Assembly: GCF_013113735.1 (NCBI RefSeq)
Contig: NZ_CP053346.1
Location: 806,001-870,000, forward strand
Direction of reading: 5' to 3'
From: Sphingomonas sp. AP4-R1
Lineage (GTDB): Bacteria; Pseudomonadota; Alphaproteobacteria; Sphingomonadales; Sphingomonadaceae
Length of the DNA: 64,000 nucleotides
The position numbers and the translations under genes are program-made. The notes beneath the pieces were generated by a model that had not been told where the DNA came from, searched no databases, and was given only the letters and a program-made list of their open reading frames with translations. Shown here piece by piece: positions 1-10,464 of this stretch (position 1 is the stretch's first letter; each line of letters begins with the position of its first letter).

Positions 1-41
1 GAATTGTCGGCGACGTCCAGGTTGGACTGCATCTGGATCAT
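1..41 (-). CDS. rplN: 50S ribosomal protein L14, N-terminal fragment
   Basis: Only the first 13 codons are inside the window and the gene runs off the left edge. They read MIQMQSNLDVADN, the near-invariant start of bacterial L14. A strong ribosome-binding site (AAGGAAGGA) sits about 8 bases before the ATG. The gene begins 15 bases after the rpsQ stop, which is the standard S17-L14 order of the S10/spc cluster. Confidence 0.9.
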   Translation of the reverse strand, partial: MIQMQSNLDVADN

Positions 42-56
42 GGTTCAGTCCTTCCT

Positions 57-317
57 TTATGCGTGGTTGGGGGTGGCGTGGGTGTCCACGGCGCCGACAA
101 CAGTCCAGGTCTTCAGCTTCGAGATCGGTGCGCACTCTTCGATGCGGACCGTCTGGCCTTCCTTGAACGTGTTGCCCTCGTCATGGGCATGATACTTCTT
201 CGACCGCTTGATGATCTTGCCGTAGAGCGGGTGCTTGACCCGGCGCTCCACGAGCACGACGATCGTCTTGTCGGTCTTGTCGGACACCACAGTGCCCGTC
301 AGCACGCGCTTCGGCAT
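57..317 (-). CDS. rpsQ: 30S ribosomal protein S17
   Basis: This 86-residue protein is the primary 16S rRNA-binding protein S17, an OB-fold protein of the small subunit body. The N-terminus [18 protein letters not shown] and the motif [12 protein letters not shown] are characteristic, and the length is normal for alphaproteobacteria. It lies between rpmC (11 bases upstream) and rplN in the S10 operon and should be co-transcribed with them. The C-terminal tail after the OB core is slightly long, as is usual in this class. Confidence 0.97.
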   Translation of the reverse strand: MPKRVLTGTVVSDKTDKTIVVLVERRVKHPLYGKIIKRSKKYHAHDEGNTFKEGQTVRIEECAPISKLKTWTVVGAVDTHATPNHA

Positions 318-328
318 CGTGTGGCTCC

Positions 329-532
329 TTACTTGGCAGCCGAGCGGGTGCGCTCGGTCTGCAGCGTCTTGATCTGCGCGATCGTGCGACGGACTTCCTT
401 CACCCGGCTCGGCTTTTCGAGCTGGTTGGTGGCCGCCTGAAAGCGCAGGTTGAACTGCTCGCGCTTCAGCTCGGAGAGCTGGGTCGAGAGCTGGTCGTCG
501 GTCGCGACCTTGAGATCCGAAATCTTCGCCAT
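329..532 (-). CDS. rpmC: 50S ribosomal protein L29
   Basis: This 67-residue, two-helix ribosomal protein sits near the polypeptide exit tunnel, where L23/L29 form the docking site for SRP and trigger factor. The signature [11 protein letters not shown] and the basic C-terminal helix identify it. It begins 3 bases after the rplP stop and ends 11 bases before rpsQ, as in the conserved L16-L29-S17 order. Confidence 0.96.
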   Translation of the reverse strand: MAKISDLKVATDDQLSTQLSELKREQFNLRFQAATNQLEKPSRVKEVRRTIAQIKTLQTERTRSAAK

Positions 533-535
533 GAC

Positions 536-967
536 TTACACAGCCTCGTGCACGGACTCGCCCAGACGGGCGACGACCTTGGTCTTGATCGGCAGCTTCT
601 CCATCGCGCGCTCGAAAGCGACGCGGGCGAGCGGGCCGGGAACGCCGTCCAGCTCGAACAGGATGCGGCCGGGCTTTACGCGGGCGGCCCAGAATTCCGG
701 CGCACCCTTACCGGAGCCCATGCGGACTTCGGCGGGCTTCGACGAAACGGGCACATCCGGGAAGATGCGGATCCAGAGGCGACCCTGGCGCTTGATGTGA
801 CGCGTGATCGCGCGGCGAGCCGCCTCGATCTGACGGGCCGTGATGCGATCCGGCTCCATGGCCTTCAGGCCGAAGGCGCCGAAATTGAGCGCGGTTCCGC
901 CCTTGGCGTCGCCGTGGATGCGGCCCTTGTGGGCCTTGCGGAACTTGGTGCGCTTCGGTTGCAGCAT
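536..967 (-). CDS. rplP: 50S ribosomal protein L16
   Basis: This 143-residue protein organises the A site and peptidyl-transferase region of the 50S subunit. The N-terminus [11 protein letters not shown], the loop MGSGKG (the arginine-bearing loop near the tRNA) and the RPGRILFE-type segment are visible. Length is typical. There is a 65-base gap to rpsC upstream, the largest spacing in this half of the operon; I see no terminator in it. Confidence 0.97.
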   Translation of the reverse strand: MLQPKRTKFRKAHKGRIHGDAKGGTALNFGAFGLKAMEPDRITARQIEAARRAITRHIKRQGRLWIRIFPDVPVSSKPAEVRMGSGKGAPEFWAARVKPGRILFELDGVPGPLARVAFERAMEKLPIKTKVVARLGESVHEAV

Positions 968-1032
968 GTTCTCTAACCTTCAAACACCGCCCGTCTCGCG
1001 GGCGGCCGATAAGGCGGCAGGGCTTTTCAGCC

Positions 1033-1728
1033 TCAGCGCGCCGGACGAACTCCGGAAGTCTGCGCTTCCATCATCAGGCGGTCCTGCGCGAGCGGATCAT
1101 GGCCGAGGATCTCACCCTTGAAGATCCAGACCTTGACGCCGCAGACGCCGTAGGCGGTGTGCGCTTCGGCTTCCGCATAATCGACGTTCGCGCGCAGCGT
1201 GTGCAGCGGAACGCGACCCTCGCGATACCATTCGGTCCGCGCGATCTCAGCGCCGCCCAGACGGCCGGCGCAGGTGATGCGGATGCCCTCGGCGCCGAGG
1301 CGCAGAGCGGACTGAACGGCGCGCTTCATGGCGCGACGGAAAGCGATACGGCGCTCGAGCTGGTCGGCGACGCCCTGAGCGACGAGCTTGCTGTCGATCT
1401 CCGGCTTGCGGATCTCGACGATGTTCAGGCTCACGTCCGAACCGGTCATCTTGCCGAGCGTCTTGCGCAGCTTCTCGATGTCCGCGCCCTTTTTGCCGAT
1501 GATCACGCCGGGGCGTGCGGCATAGATGGAGATGCGGCACAGCTTGGCCGGACGCTCGATCACCACCTTCGAGATCGCTGCCGAGGGCAGGTTCTTGAAG
1601 ATGTAGGCGCGGATCTTGAGATCCTCGAGCAGAAGGCGGCCATAGGCCTCGCCTTCGGCGAACCAGCGGCTGTCCCAGGTGCGGTTGATCTGCAACCGCA
1701 TGCCGATCGGGTTGGACTTCTGACCCAT
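1033..1728 (-). CDS. rpsC: 30S ribosomal protein S3
   Basis: This 231-residue protein belongs to the small-subunit head and lines the mRNA entry channel. It starts [12 protein letters not shown]. The KH domain with the loop [15 protein letters not shown] lies at about residues 75-90, and the C-terminal S3 domain carries [10 protein letters not shown]. The start ATG shares one base with the rplV stop, so the two genes are probably translationally coupled. Confidence 0.97.
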   Translation of the reverse strand: MGQKSNPIGMRLQINRTWDSRWFAEGEAYGRLLLEDLKIRAYIFKNLPSAAISKVVIERPAKLCRISIYAARPGVIIGKKGADIEKLRKTLGKMTGSDVSLNIVEIRKPEIDSKLVAQGVADQLERRIAFRRAMKRAVQSALRLGAEGIRITCAGRLGGAEIARTEWYREGRVPLHTLRANVDYAEAEAHTAYGVCGVKVWIFKGEILGHDPLAQDRLMMEAQTSGVRPAR

Positions 1729-2105
1729 TATGCTTCTTCCTGCTCGCGCACGACGACGCGGATCCGGCTGAACGGCTTCACGATCCGGGCCGAGCGGCCG
1801 CGGGCGCGGGTGGCGAAGCGCTTCATGACGAGGCCCTTGCCGACCGATGCTTCCTGCACGACGAGCGCGTCCACATCGAGATTGTGGTTGTTCTCGGCAT
1901 TGGCGATCGCGCTGGCGAGCGTCTTGCGGACTTCCACAGCCATCGCCTTCTTCGAGAAGGTGAGGATGTTGAGCGCGTCGCCGGCCTTCTTGCCGCGGAT
2001 CAGGCCCGCGACCAGATTGAGCTTGTACGGCGAACCGCGCACGGAGGTGTTGACGGCAAGGGCTTCCTTGTCGCCCACCTTGCGGGGGGATGCAGGCTTC
2101 GACAT
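1728..2105 (-). CDS. rplV: 50S ribosomal protein L22
   Basis: This 125-residue protein has a globular domain on the 50S surface and a beta-hairpin reaching into the exit tunnel. The [14 protein letters not shown] segment and the C-terminal hairpin with RARGRSARI are visible. It overlaps rpsC by one base at its 3' end and rpsS by one base at its 5' end (TAATG/TGATG-type junctions), a sign of tight coupling in the S10 operon. Confidence 0.97.
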   Translation of the reverse strand: MSKPASPRKVGDKEALAVNTSVRGSPYKLNLVAGLIRGKKAGDALNILTFSKKAMAVEVRKTLASAIANAENNHNLDVDALVVQEASVGKGLVMKRFATRARGRSARIVKPFSRIRVVVREQEEA

Positions 2106-2380
2106 CAGCGCTTGCCCTTCTTGTCCGCGGCGTGGCCGGGGAAGTAGCGCGTCGGCGCGAACTCGCCGAGCTTGTGCCCGACCATGTCCTCGTTGACGGC
2201 GATGGGAACGAACTTGCGGCCGTTATAGAGGCTGAAGGTCAGCCCCACGAACTGCGGCAGGATCGTCGACCGGCGCGACCAGGTCTTGATCGGCGCACGC
2301 GCACCGGATTCCTGGGCGGATTCGGCCTTCTTGAGCAGGCTCAGTTCGACGAACGGGCCCTTCCAGACTGAACGAGCCAT
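2105..2380 (-). CDS. rpsS: 30S ribosomal protein S19
   Basis: This 91-residue small-subunit head protein contacts S13 and the A-site finger. The motifs RSVWKGPFV near the start, [11 protein letters not shown] in the middle and [11 protein letters not shown] near the end are classic. It lies 3 bases downstream of rplB and overlaps rplV by one base. Confidence 0.97.
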   Translation of the reverse strand: MARSVWKGPFVELSLLKKAESAQESGARAPIKTWSRRSTILPQFVGLTFSLYNGRKFVPIAVNEDMVGHKLGEFAPTRYFPGHAADKKGKR

Positions 2381-2383
2381 GGT

Positions 2384-3223
2384 TTAGCCCTTCCTCTTCG
2401 TCGAATGACGCGACCGGATGATCATCTTGTCGGTCGACTTGTTGTGACGGGTACGATGACCCTTGGTCGGCTTGCCCCACGGGGTGACCGGATGACGGCC
2501 GCCCGAGGTCCGGCCTTCACCACCGCCGTGCGGATGGTCGACCGGGTTCTTGGCGACGCCGCGGGTCAGCGGGCGCTTGCCGAGCCAGCGGGTGCGGCCG
2601 GCCTTGGCGAGATAGGTGTTGGCGTTGTCGGGGTTCGACACCGCGCCCACCGTGCACATGCAATCCGCGCGGATGTAGCGCTGCTCGCCCGAGTTCAGGC
2701 GAACCATCACCATGCCCTTGTCGCGGCCGACGATCTGAGCGTACGTGCCGGCGGCGCGTGCGATCTGACCACCCTTGCCGGGCTTCATCTCGACATTGTG
2801 GACGATCGTGCCGACCGGAGCCTGGCCGATTTCCATCGCGTTGCCGGGCTTCACGTCCGTCTTCTTCGCGGCGACGACGACGTCACCGGCGGCGAGACGC
2901 TGCGGCGCCAGGATGTAGGCCAGTTCGCCGTCCTCATACTTCACCAGAGCGATGAAGGCCGAACGGTTGGGATCGTACTCGAGACGCTCGACGGTCGCGG
3001 GCTGATCCCACTTCCGGCGCTTGAAATCGACGTAGCGATACTTCTGCTTGTGGCCGCCCGCGATGCCGCGCGCCGTGGCGTGACCCATGTTGTTGCGGCC
3101 GCCGGACTTGCGCTTGCCCTCGACGAGCGCCTTGACCGGCTTGCCCTTCCACAGGCCCGACTTGTCGACGAGCACCAGGCCGCGACGGGCCGGGCTGGTC
3201 GGGTTATAATGCTTGAGTGCCAT
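2384..3223 (-). CDS. rplB: 50S ribosomal protein L2
   Basis: This 279-residue protein supports the peptidyl-transferase centre and subunit joining. The N-terminus [15 protein letters not shown], the RNA-binding OB and SH3-like domains, and the C-terminal [13 protein letters not shown] motif with the functionally important histidine are all present. Length is typical (about 275). It lies 4 bases downstream of rplW. Confidence 0.98.
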   Translation of the reverse strand: MALKHYNPTSPARRGLVLVDKSGLWKGKPVKALVEGKRKSGGRNNMGHATARGIAGGHKQKYRYVDFKRRKWDQPATVERLEYDPNRSAFIALVKYEDGELAYILAPQRLAAGDVVVAAKKTDVKPGNAMEIGQAPVGTIVHNVEMKPGKGGQIARAAGTYAQIVGRDKGMVMVRLNSGEQRYIRADCMCTVGAVSNPDNANTYLAKAGRTRWLGKRPLTRGVAKNPVDHPHGGGEGRTSGGRHPVTPWGKPTKGHRTRHNKSTDKMIIRSRHSTKRKG

Positions 3224-3227
3224 GGAC

Positions 3228-3542
3228 TCAGATCCCCGTCGTCACGTCGATGGACTGGCCGTCCGCCAGCGTCACGATCGCCTTCTTGCTGTCGGAACGC
3301 TTGTAGGCTTCGCCCTTCCAGCGCTTCGTCTTGCCCTTCGACACGATCGTGTTGACGCCGGTGACGGTCACACCGAACAGCGCCTCGACGGCCGCCTTGA
3401 TCTCGGGCTTGGTAGCCTTCTCGGCGACCTTGAACACGACCGCATTATGCTCGGAGAGCAGGGTCGACTTCTCGGTGATGTGCGGAGCGAGCACCACGTC
3501 GTAATGACGGATGTCGATCGCGCCCTTCTGCTGCTTAGCCAT
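3228..3542 (-). CDS. rplW: 50S ribosomal protein L23
   Basis: This 104-residue exit-tunnel protein is the docking site for trigger factor and SRP. The sequence [15 protein letters not shown] near the start and [16 protein letters not shown] in the loop region are diagnostic. It overlaps the 3' end of rplD by 8 bases, which suggests translational coupling. Confidence 0.97.
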   Translation of the reverse strand: MAKQQKGAIDIRHYDVVLAPHITEKSTLLSEHNAVVFKVAEKATKPEIKAAVEALFGVTVTGVNTIVSKGKTKRWKGEAYKRSDSKKAIVTLADGQSIDVTTGI

Positions 3543-4161
3543 TGAAGCGCGCCTCCAGCTTCTCGACCGCGGCGCGCGTCAGCACCAGCGTGTCATGCTT
3601 CAGGATGTCATAGACGTTGGCACCGATCGCGGGCAGCAGGTTGATGCCCTTGAGGTTCGACGAAGCCCGCGCGAACGAGATGTTCAGCGCCTCGCCGTCG
3701 ATCACCAGCGTCTTCGTGCCGAAGCCGAGCGTCGCCAGCTTGGCCGACAGCGCCTTGGTCTTGCCCTCGGCGACGTCCAGACCATCGATGATGATCAGGT
3801 TGCCGTCCTTGGCCTTCGACGACAGGGCCATCTTCAGGCCCAGCGCGCGGACCTTCTTGTTGAGGCCTGGGTTGAAATCACGGACGCGGGCGCCGTGCGC
3901 CTTGCCGCCGCCGATGAACACCGGAGCGCGACGATCGCCGTGACGGGCGGAACCGCCGCCCTTCTGGTTGCCGAGCTTCTTGCCCGACCGCGCGACGTCC
4001 GCACGCTCGCGGGTGCCGCGGGCGGTGCCGCGACGCTTCTCGAGCTGCCACGTCACGACGCGGTGCAGGATGTCCGCGCGCGGCTCGAGGCCGAACACGT
4101 CGTCGTTGAGCTCGATGTCGCCAGCCGATGCGGCGTCGAGGTTCTTGACCTGAATCTTCAT
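3535..4161 (-). CDS. rplD: 50S ribosomal protein L4
   Basis: This 208-residue protein has a globular domain and a long loop that reaches the exit tunnel ([13 protein letters not shown] and [13 protein letters not shown] region, about residues 45-85). In E. coli L4 also represses its own operon; no equivalent leader is obvious here. It starts 2 bases after rplC and overlaps rplW by 8 bases. Confidence 0.97.
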   Translation of the reverse strand: MKIQVKNLDAASAGDIELNDDVFGLEPRADILHRVVTWQLEKRRGTARGTRERADVARSGKKLGNQKGGGSARHGDRRAPVFIGGGKAHGARVRDFNPGLNKKVRALGLKMALSSKAKDGNLIIIDGLDVAEGKTKALSAKLATLGFGTKTLVIDGEALNISFARASSNLKGINLLPAIGANVYDILKHDTLVLTRAAVEKLEARFNG

Positions 4162-4163
4162 GA

Positions 4164-4901
4164 TCAGCCCTCCTGGCCTTCGGCGGCTTCGGGCGTCTCG
4201 ACGACCGGAGCGGGGTTGCTGTTGGCGGCGACCTTCAGGCCGGCCGGCTTCGGAGCATCCTTGTGGGCGGGCTCCTTCACGGCATCCTTCACGAGGAGCC
4301 AGCCACCCTTCGAGCCCGGAACCGAACCCTTGATGAAGAGCAGGCCGCGCTCGGCGTCCGTGCGGACGATCTCGAGATTCTGCTGCGTGCGGTTACGGTC
4401 GCCCATGTGGCCGGCCATCTTCTTGTTCTTGAAGACCTTGCCCGGATCCTGGCGCTGACCGGTCGAACCGAGCGAACGGTGCGAGACCGAAACGCCGTGC
4501 GTCGCGCGCAGACCGCCGAAGCCCCAGCGCTTCATACCGCCCTGGAAGCCCTTACCCTGGGTACGACCCTGGATATCGACATACTGGCCGGCGACGAAAT
4601 GCTCGGCCGAAAGCTCGGCGCCAACGTCGAGGAGGTTATCCTCGGAGACGCGGAACTCGGCGACGAACGCCTTGGGCTCGACCTCGGCCTTGCCGAAGTG
4701 GCCGCGCTGCGGCTTGGCGACATTCTTCGCCTTCGCGGTGCCGGCGCCCAGCTGAACGGCCACATAACCGTCCGACTCGACTTCCTTGCGCGCGACGACC
4801 TGGACGCTTTCCAGCTGCAGGACGGTGACGGGCACATGACGCCCATCGTCCTGGAACAGCCGGGTCATCCCAACCTTCTTCGCGATCACGCCTGTACGCA
4901 T
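4164..4901 (-). CDS. rplC: 50S ribosomal protein L3
   Basis: This protein of about 245 residues lies close to the peptidyl-transferase centre and is an early assembly protein. The reading frame stays open 76 codons further upstream, but the true start is the ATG giving [16 protein letters not shown]: it matches the family N-terminus and has a GGAAGGA ribosome-binding site 8 bases upstream. The motif [20 protein letters not shown] is diagnostic. After the normal family end (about WLLVKDAVK) there is a 36-residue Ala/Pro/Glu-rich tail, a type of extension seen in alphaproteobacterial L3. Confidence 0.96.
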   Translation of the reverse strand: MRTGVIAKKVGMTRLFQDDGRHVPVTVLQLESVQVVARKEVESDGYVAVQLGAGTAKAKNVAKPQRGHFGKAEVEPKAFVAEFRVSEDNLLDVGAELSAEHFVAGQYVDIQGRTQGKGFQGGMKRWGFGGLRATHGVSVSHRSLGSTGQRQDPGKVFKNKKMAGHMGDRNRTQQNLEIVRTDAERGLLFIKGSVPGSKGGWLLVKDAVKEPAHKDAPKPAGLKVAANSNPAPVVETPEAAEGQEG

Positions 4902-5216
4902 GATCCATTCCTTCCAACAACAGAGGCCCAACCCGATCCCTCGGGCAGGGCTTGCCAACGAAAAGGGCCCCGCATCGCTGCGAAGCCCGGCCCGGTGAAA
5001 CTGCGTGCCCCGCCAGGGCCATATCCAACAGACAGGCGATCCTTCGCCCGAATGTCGAAAGCGGGGACGCAGGCAACGGACGCTCCCTTGCGGAACCGGC
5101 CGTTCGGTATCCTTGCTTTCTACTTCCACCGCAGCGGCGGACCCGAAGGTCGACGACGAGAGCGGGAAGCTAAAAGCGCCGGAAAGGGAATCACCCGATC
5201 CGGCGGTGCTGGCGCC
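4902..5216 (-). other. rpsJ-rplC intergenic region (315 bp)
   Basis: No gene is supported here: the rplC frame stays open through part of it, but there is no family similarity and no ribosome-binding site. Just after the rpsJ stop, the minus strand holds a hairpin followed by a short T-run, listed separately. I could not identify a convincing -35/-10 pair before rplC. The gap is unusually long for these two genes, which suggests an attenuator, a processing site or an internal promoter. Confidence 0.6.
5171..5205 (-). terminator. Possible attenuator/weak terminator after rpsJ
   Basis: On the minus strand an outer stem CGCCGG/CCGGCG (5200-5205 with 5177-5182) encloses an inner GGG/CCC pair and is followed by CTTTTA. 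The stem is short and the T-run has only four bases. It lies 11 bases past the rpsJ stop, inside what is normally one operon, so partial termination or RNA processing is more likely than full termination. Confidence 0.4.
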
Positions 5217-5525
5217 TTACGCCAACTTGATCTCGACATCAACACCTGCGGCGAGATCGAGCTTCATCAGCGCGTCGACCGTCTGCGGGGTGGGCTGCAC
5301 GATGTCGAGGAGGCGCTTGTAGGTGCGCACCTCGAACTGCTCGCGGCTCTTCTTGTCGATGTGGGGGCCACGGTTGACCGTGAACTTCTCGATGCGCGTC
5401 GGCAGGGGAATCGGGCCACGGGTCAGCGCGCCGGTGCGGCGAGCGGTGTCGGCGATCTCGCCGGTCGCCTGGTCGAGAATGCGATGGTCGAACGCCTTCA
5501 GGCGAATGCGGATGTTGCTGTCCAT
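5217..5525 (-). CDS. rpsJ: 30S ribosomal protein S10 (NusE)
   Basis: This 102-residue protein is a small-subunit head protein and, as NusE, a transcription antitermination factor that links NusG to the ribosome. The sequence [19 protein letters not shown] at the start, [14 protein letters not shown] in the middle and the C-terminal GVDVEIKLA are classic, and length is normal. It is the first gene of the S10 operon. It is separated from tuf by a strong terminator, so it probably has its own promoter in the 69 bases between that terminator and its start. Confidence 0.97.
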   Translation of the reverse strand: MDSNIRIRLKAFDHRILDQATGEIADTARRTGALTRGPIPLPTRIEKFTVNRGPHIDKKSREQFEVRTYKRLLDIVQPTPQTVDALMKLDLAAGVDVEIKLA

Positions 5526-5594
5526 GGGATTCCTACCAATGCGAAAGAGCCTGGGCCGATGCCCCGCCCTCGTGGGCGGCGGAACGACCTCTCA

Positions 5595-5635
5595 TTAAAA
5601 GCAAACCGGCCGACTCTCCGAAGAGAATCGGCCGG
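5595..5635 (-). terminator. Rho-independent terminator of tuf
   Basis: Reading the minus strand, a 13-bp stem (CCGGCCGATTCTC with GAGAGTCGGCCGG, one G-T wobble) is closed by a TTCG tetraloop and followed by TTTGCTTTT. This is a textbook intrinsic terminator. It starts 22 bases after the tuf stop and separates the str operon from the S10 operon. Confidence 0.93.
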
Positions 5636-5657
5636 CTCATTGAGGCTGACGCCTATA

Positions 5658-6848
5658 TTACGCGGTGATCGACGCGACAACCCCGGCGCCGACGGTGCGG
5701 CCGCCTTCACGGATCGAGAAGCGCAGGCCCTCTTCCATCGCGATCGGTGCGATCAGCTTCACGCCGAGCTGCACGTTGTCGCCGGGCATCACCATCTCGG
5801 TGCCCTCCGGCAGAACCACTTCGCCCGTCACGTCGGTCGTGCGGAAGTAGAACTGCGGACGGTAGTTCGCGAAGAACGGCGTGTGACGGCCGCCTTCTTC
5901 CTTCGAGAGGACATAGACCTCCGAAGAGAACTGGGTGTGCGGCTTGATCGAGCCCGGCTTGCAGAGAACCTGGCCGCGCTCGACGTCCTCACGGCCGACG
6001 CCGCGGAGCAGCGCGCCGATGTTGTCGCCGGCCTGGCCCGAGTCGAGCAGCTTGCGGAACATCTCGACGCCCGTGACGGTGGTCTTGCGGGTGTCCTTGA
6101 GGCCGACGATCTCGACTTCCTCGCCAACCTTGACGATGCCGGTCTCGACGCGGCCGGTGACGACCGTGCCGCGACCCGAGATCGAGAACACGTCTTCGAT
6201 CGGCATCAGGAACGGCTTGTCCAGCGGACGCTCCGGCTGCGGGATGTAGCTGTCGACAGCCTGCATCAGCTTCAGAACGGCGTCATGGCCGATCTCGGGC
6301 TGCTTGTCCTCGAGGGCGCACACGGCCGAACCCGGAATGACGGGGATGTCGTCGCCCGGGAAGTCGTAGGACGAGAGCAGCTCGCGGATCTCGAGCTCGA
6401 CAAGCTCCAGGATCTCGGCGTCGTCGACCAGATCGACCTTGTTCATGAACACGACCAGAGCCGGCACGCCGACCTGACGGGCGAGCAGGATGTGCTCGCG
6501 GGTCTGCGGCATCGGGCCGTCGGTCGCGGACACGACGAGGATGCCGCCGTCCATCTGCGCGGCGCCGGTGATCATGTTCTTCACATAATCGGCGTGGCCC
6601 GGGCAATCGACGTGCGCATAGTGGCGCTGCTCGGTCTCATACTCGACGTGCGCGGTCGAGATGGTGATGCCGCGCTCGCGCTCCTCGGGAGCCTTGTCGA
6701 TGTTGGCATAGCTGGTGAAGGTCGCGCCGCCGGTTTCGGCGAGGACCTTGGTGATGGCGGCCGTGAGGGACGTCTTGCCGTGATCGACGTGCCCGATGGT
6801 GCCGATGTTGCAGTGCGGCTTCGTCCGCTCGAATTTCGCCTTCGCCAT
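5658..6848 (-). CDS. tuf: Elongation factor Tu
   Basis: This 396-residue GTPase delivers aminoacyl-tRNA to the ribosomal A site. The G1 motif [10 protein letters not shown] (about 18-27), G2 region RGITIST, G3 DCPGHADY, G4 NKVD and G5 SAVCALE are all visible, followed by the two beta-barrel domains and the terminal VGAGVVASI. It is the last gene of the str operon. An AGGA ribosome-binding site precedes the ATG, and a strong terminator follows. Confidence 0.98.
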   Translation of the reverse strand: MAKAKFERTKPHCNIGTIGHVDHGKTSLTAAITKVLAETGGATFTSYANIDKAPEERERGITISTAHVEYETEQRHYAHVDCPGHADYVKNMITGAAQMDGGILVVSATDGPMPQTREHILLARQVGVPALVVFMNKVDLVDDAEILELVELEIRELLSSYDFPGDDIPVIPGSAVCALEDKQPEIGHDAVLKLMQAVDSYIPQPERPLDKPFLMPIEDVFSISGRGTVVTGRVETGIVKVGEEVEIVGLKDTRKTTVTGVEMFRKLLDSGQAGDNIGALLRGVGREDVERGQVLCKPGSIKPHTQFSSEVYVLSKEEGGRHTPFFANYRPQFYFRTTDVTGEVVLPEGTEMVMPGDNVQLGVKLIAPIAMEEGLRFSIREGGRTVGAGVVASITA

Positions 6849-6883
6849 GTTTCCTACCTTGCTTCGAATCTGATGGGAATGAC

Positions 6884-6910
6884 GGGCGCACCGCCAAACG
6901 GGGTGCGCCC
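6884..6910 (-). other. Hairpin in the fusA-tuf gap
   Basis: A perfect 9-bp inverted repeat (GGGCGCACC / GGTGCGCCC, 9-base loop) fills part of the 122-base gap between fusA and tuf. On the transcribed strand it is not followed by a T-run, so it is not an intrinsic terminator. It may be an RNA stability or processing structure that helps set the higher level of EF-Tu. Confidence 0.55.
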
Positions 6911-6970
6911 ATAACAGCTTTTTTGAGTTACGCCAGCCTTGCGGGAGTTCTTCCCAAAGGCAAGCGCTGC

Positions 6971-9067
<2,097 letters not shown>

Positions 9068-9090
9068 GATCGGGCTTTCCTTAAGCGTAT

Positions 9091-9115
9091 GGGGAGCCGA
9101 CGGCGCCGGCTCCCC
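9091..9115 (-). other. Hairpin in the rpsG-fusA gap
   Basis: A perfect 9-bp inverted repeat, GGGGAGCCG / CGGCTCCCC with a 7-base loop, lies in the 80-base gap before fusA. No T-run follows on the transcribed strand, so a stability or processing role is more likely than termination. Confidence 0.5.
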
Positions 9116-9147
9116 AGATGTAGGTCGTCGCTGCTAGAGCGACAATG

Positions 9148-9618
9148 TTACCAGCGGTAGTGGCTGAACGCGCGGTTCGCTTCCGCCATGCGGTGCGTGT
9201 CTTCGCGCTTCTTCACCGCGTTGCCGCGATTGTTCGCCGCATCCAGCAGCTCGCCCGAAAGGCGCGCCGACATGGTGTGCTCCGAACGGCCGCGGGCGGC
9301 GGCGATCAGCCAGCGGATCGCCAGAGCCTGCGAGCGCTCCGGGCGAACCTCGACCGGGACCTGGTAGGTCGCGCCGCCGACGCGGCGGCTGCGGACCTCG
9401 ATGCCCGGACGGATGTTGTTGAGCGCGTCATGGAACACGCCGATCGGCTCGCGCTTGGCGCGGGTCTCGACGGTTTCGAGGGCCGAATAGACGATCGTCT
9501 CGGCGACCGACTTCTTGCCGTCGAGCATGACGGAATTCATGAACTTGGAGAGAATGATATCCCCGAACTTCGGATCGGGAAGGATCTCGCGCTTCTCGGG
9601 ACGACGACGACGTGCCAT
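9148..9618 (-). CDS. rpsG: 30S ribosomal protein S7
   Basis: This 156-residue protein initiates assembly of the 30S head and contacts E-site tRNA. The N-terminus [20 protein letters not shown], the [17 protein letters not shown] segment and the C-terminal [14 protein letters not shown] are typical. It is the second gene of the str operon, 85 bases after rpsL. Confidence 0.98.
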   Translation of the reverse strand: MARRRRPEKREILPDPKFGDIILSKFMNSVMLDGKKSVAETIVYSALETVETRAKREPIGVFHDALNNIRPGIEVRSRRVGGATYQVPVEVRPERSQALAIRWLIAAARGRSEHTMSARLSGELLDAANNRGNAVKKREDTHRMAEANRAFSHYRW

Positions 9619-9649
9619 CTGATTTTCCTTCTAATGCTTCAGCCTGGAT

Positions 9650-9700
9650 GATCGGACTGGCCGGCAGCCCCAGCGAAGCTGGAGGCGAACCGGGCCGATC
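9650..9700 (-). other. Nested hairpin in the rpsL-rpsG gap
   Basis: Three nested stems occur in order: GATCGG/CCGATC, CCGG/CCGG and CCAGC/GCTGG around a GAA loop. Together they form an imperfect hairpin about 50 bases long in the 85-base gap between rpsL and rpsG. It has no T-run. With the hairpins at 6884 and 9091, every gap inside the str operon is structured. Confidence 0.4.
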
Positions 9701-9703
9701 GGC

Positions 9704-10075
9704 TTACTTCGGACGCTTGGCGCCGTACTTGGAGCGGGACTGCTTGCGGTTCTTGACGCCCTGGGTGTCGAGCACGCCGCGCAGCACGTGATAGCGGACG
9801 CCGGGAAGGTCGCGAACGCGGCCGCCACGGATCAGCACCACCGAGTGCTCCTGCAGGTTATGACCCTCACCCGGAATGTACGAAATGACTTCGCGGGCAT
9901 TGGTCAGACGAACCTTGGCCACCTTGCGGAGCGCCGAGTTCGGCTTCTTCGGGGTCGTCGTATAGACGCGGGTGCAAACGCCACGCTTCTGCGGGTTCTG
10001 CTCCATCGCAGGGACCTTGGACTTGGCCTTCTGCGGCTCGCGACCCTTGCGGATCAGCTGGTTAATTGTCGGCAT
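9704..10075 (-). CDS. rpsL: 30S ribosomal protein S12 with Arg88
   Basis: This 123-residue protein monitors decoding at the A site and is the classic streptomycin target. The start [13 protein letters not shown], the [14 protein letters not shown] loop (Lys43 and Lys44 retained) and [10 protein letters not shown] are present. At the position of E. coli Lys88 the sequence reads GGRVRDLPG, so residue 88 is arginine. In other bacteria Lys88Arg causes streptomycin resistance, so this organism is probably intrinsically tolerant. It is the first gene of the str operon, behind the promoter at 10261-10289. Confidence 0.97.
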   Translation of the reverse strand: MPTINQLIRKGREPQKAKSKVPAMEQNPQKRGVCTRVYTTTPKKPNSALRKVAKVRLTNAREVISYIPGEGHNLQEHSVVLIRGGRVRDLPGVRYHVLRGVLDTQGVKNRKQSRSKYGAKRPK

Positions 10076-10260
10076 TGAAGCCCTTCACCTCATCTTAGGG
10101 TTACTTTACCGCGCTCGCCCCGCTTCATGTCCGAAGACACCGCAGATCGAAGAAATGCACGGAAGGCCCCAGACGATCGGTTCCGATCGCCTTGGTGCCC
10201 TGCAAGCAACGGCAATGTTCATGCATCCGGCGCCGGAGAACCGGCCTCGAACGGTGGCGG

Positions 10261-10289
10261 CCTATAGGCGGAGGGACCGATCCGGTCAA
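10261..10289 (-). promoter_or_regulatory. Sigma70-type promoter of the str operon
   Basis: On the minus strand TTGACC (10289-10284) is separated by exactly 17 bases from TATAGG (10266-10261). This is close to the sigma70 consensus in an otherwise GC-rich region. Predicted transcription would start near 10254 and give a leader of about 180 bases before rpsL. Confidence 0.75.
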
Positions 10290-10362
10290 CCTGAGTCCCC
10301 TGGGGATGCGAAAGGCGCCGAGTTCTCGCTCTTCGGCTGCCCTGCGGCTTTCAGAGATCCGC

Positions 10363-10436
10363 CGTGCTCCTGCGAACGCAGGAGCCCAGAGCTTCAAATG
10401 CGACGCCTGCTGCCCTGGAGTTTTGCGTTCGCAGGA
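10363..10436. repeat. Palindromic repeat, family B (copy 1)
   Basis: A hairpin CTCCTGCG-AA-CGCAGGAG (10367-10384) is followed by CCCAGAGC and then, about 30 bases later, by the inverted related half CCTGGAG...CGTTCGCAGGA. A second copy lies at 39444-39522. This is a short intergenic repeat of the kind common in sphingomonad genomes, with no coding capacity. Confidence 0.75.
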
Positions 10437-10464
10437 ATACGCCGGTGCGCAGGCCGCTCCGCCC

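Larger units (their letters stand above)
10076..10464. other. Upstream region of the str operon (389 bp)
   Basis: No coding sequence is supported. The half next to rpsL is a leader of about 180 bases with the promoter at 10261-10289. The far half carries a palindromic repeat at 10363-10436 lying against the 3' end of the next gene. Confidence 0.6.

Noticed and set aside
6884..6910. Hairpin considered as the terminator of fusA
   Set aside because: No T-run on the transcribed strand and tuf follows directly; the T-run seen nearby is on the wrong side.
4263..6914. An 883-codon open frame on the plus strand opposite rplC, rpsJ and tuf
   Set aside because: It is antisense to three certain genes, has no family similarity and arises from codon bias in GC-rich DNA.
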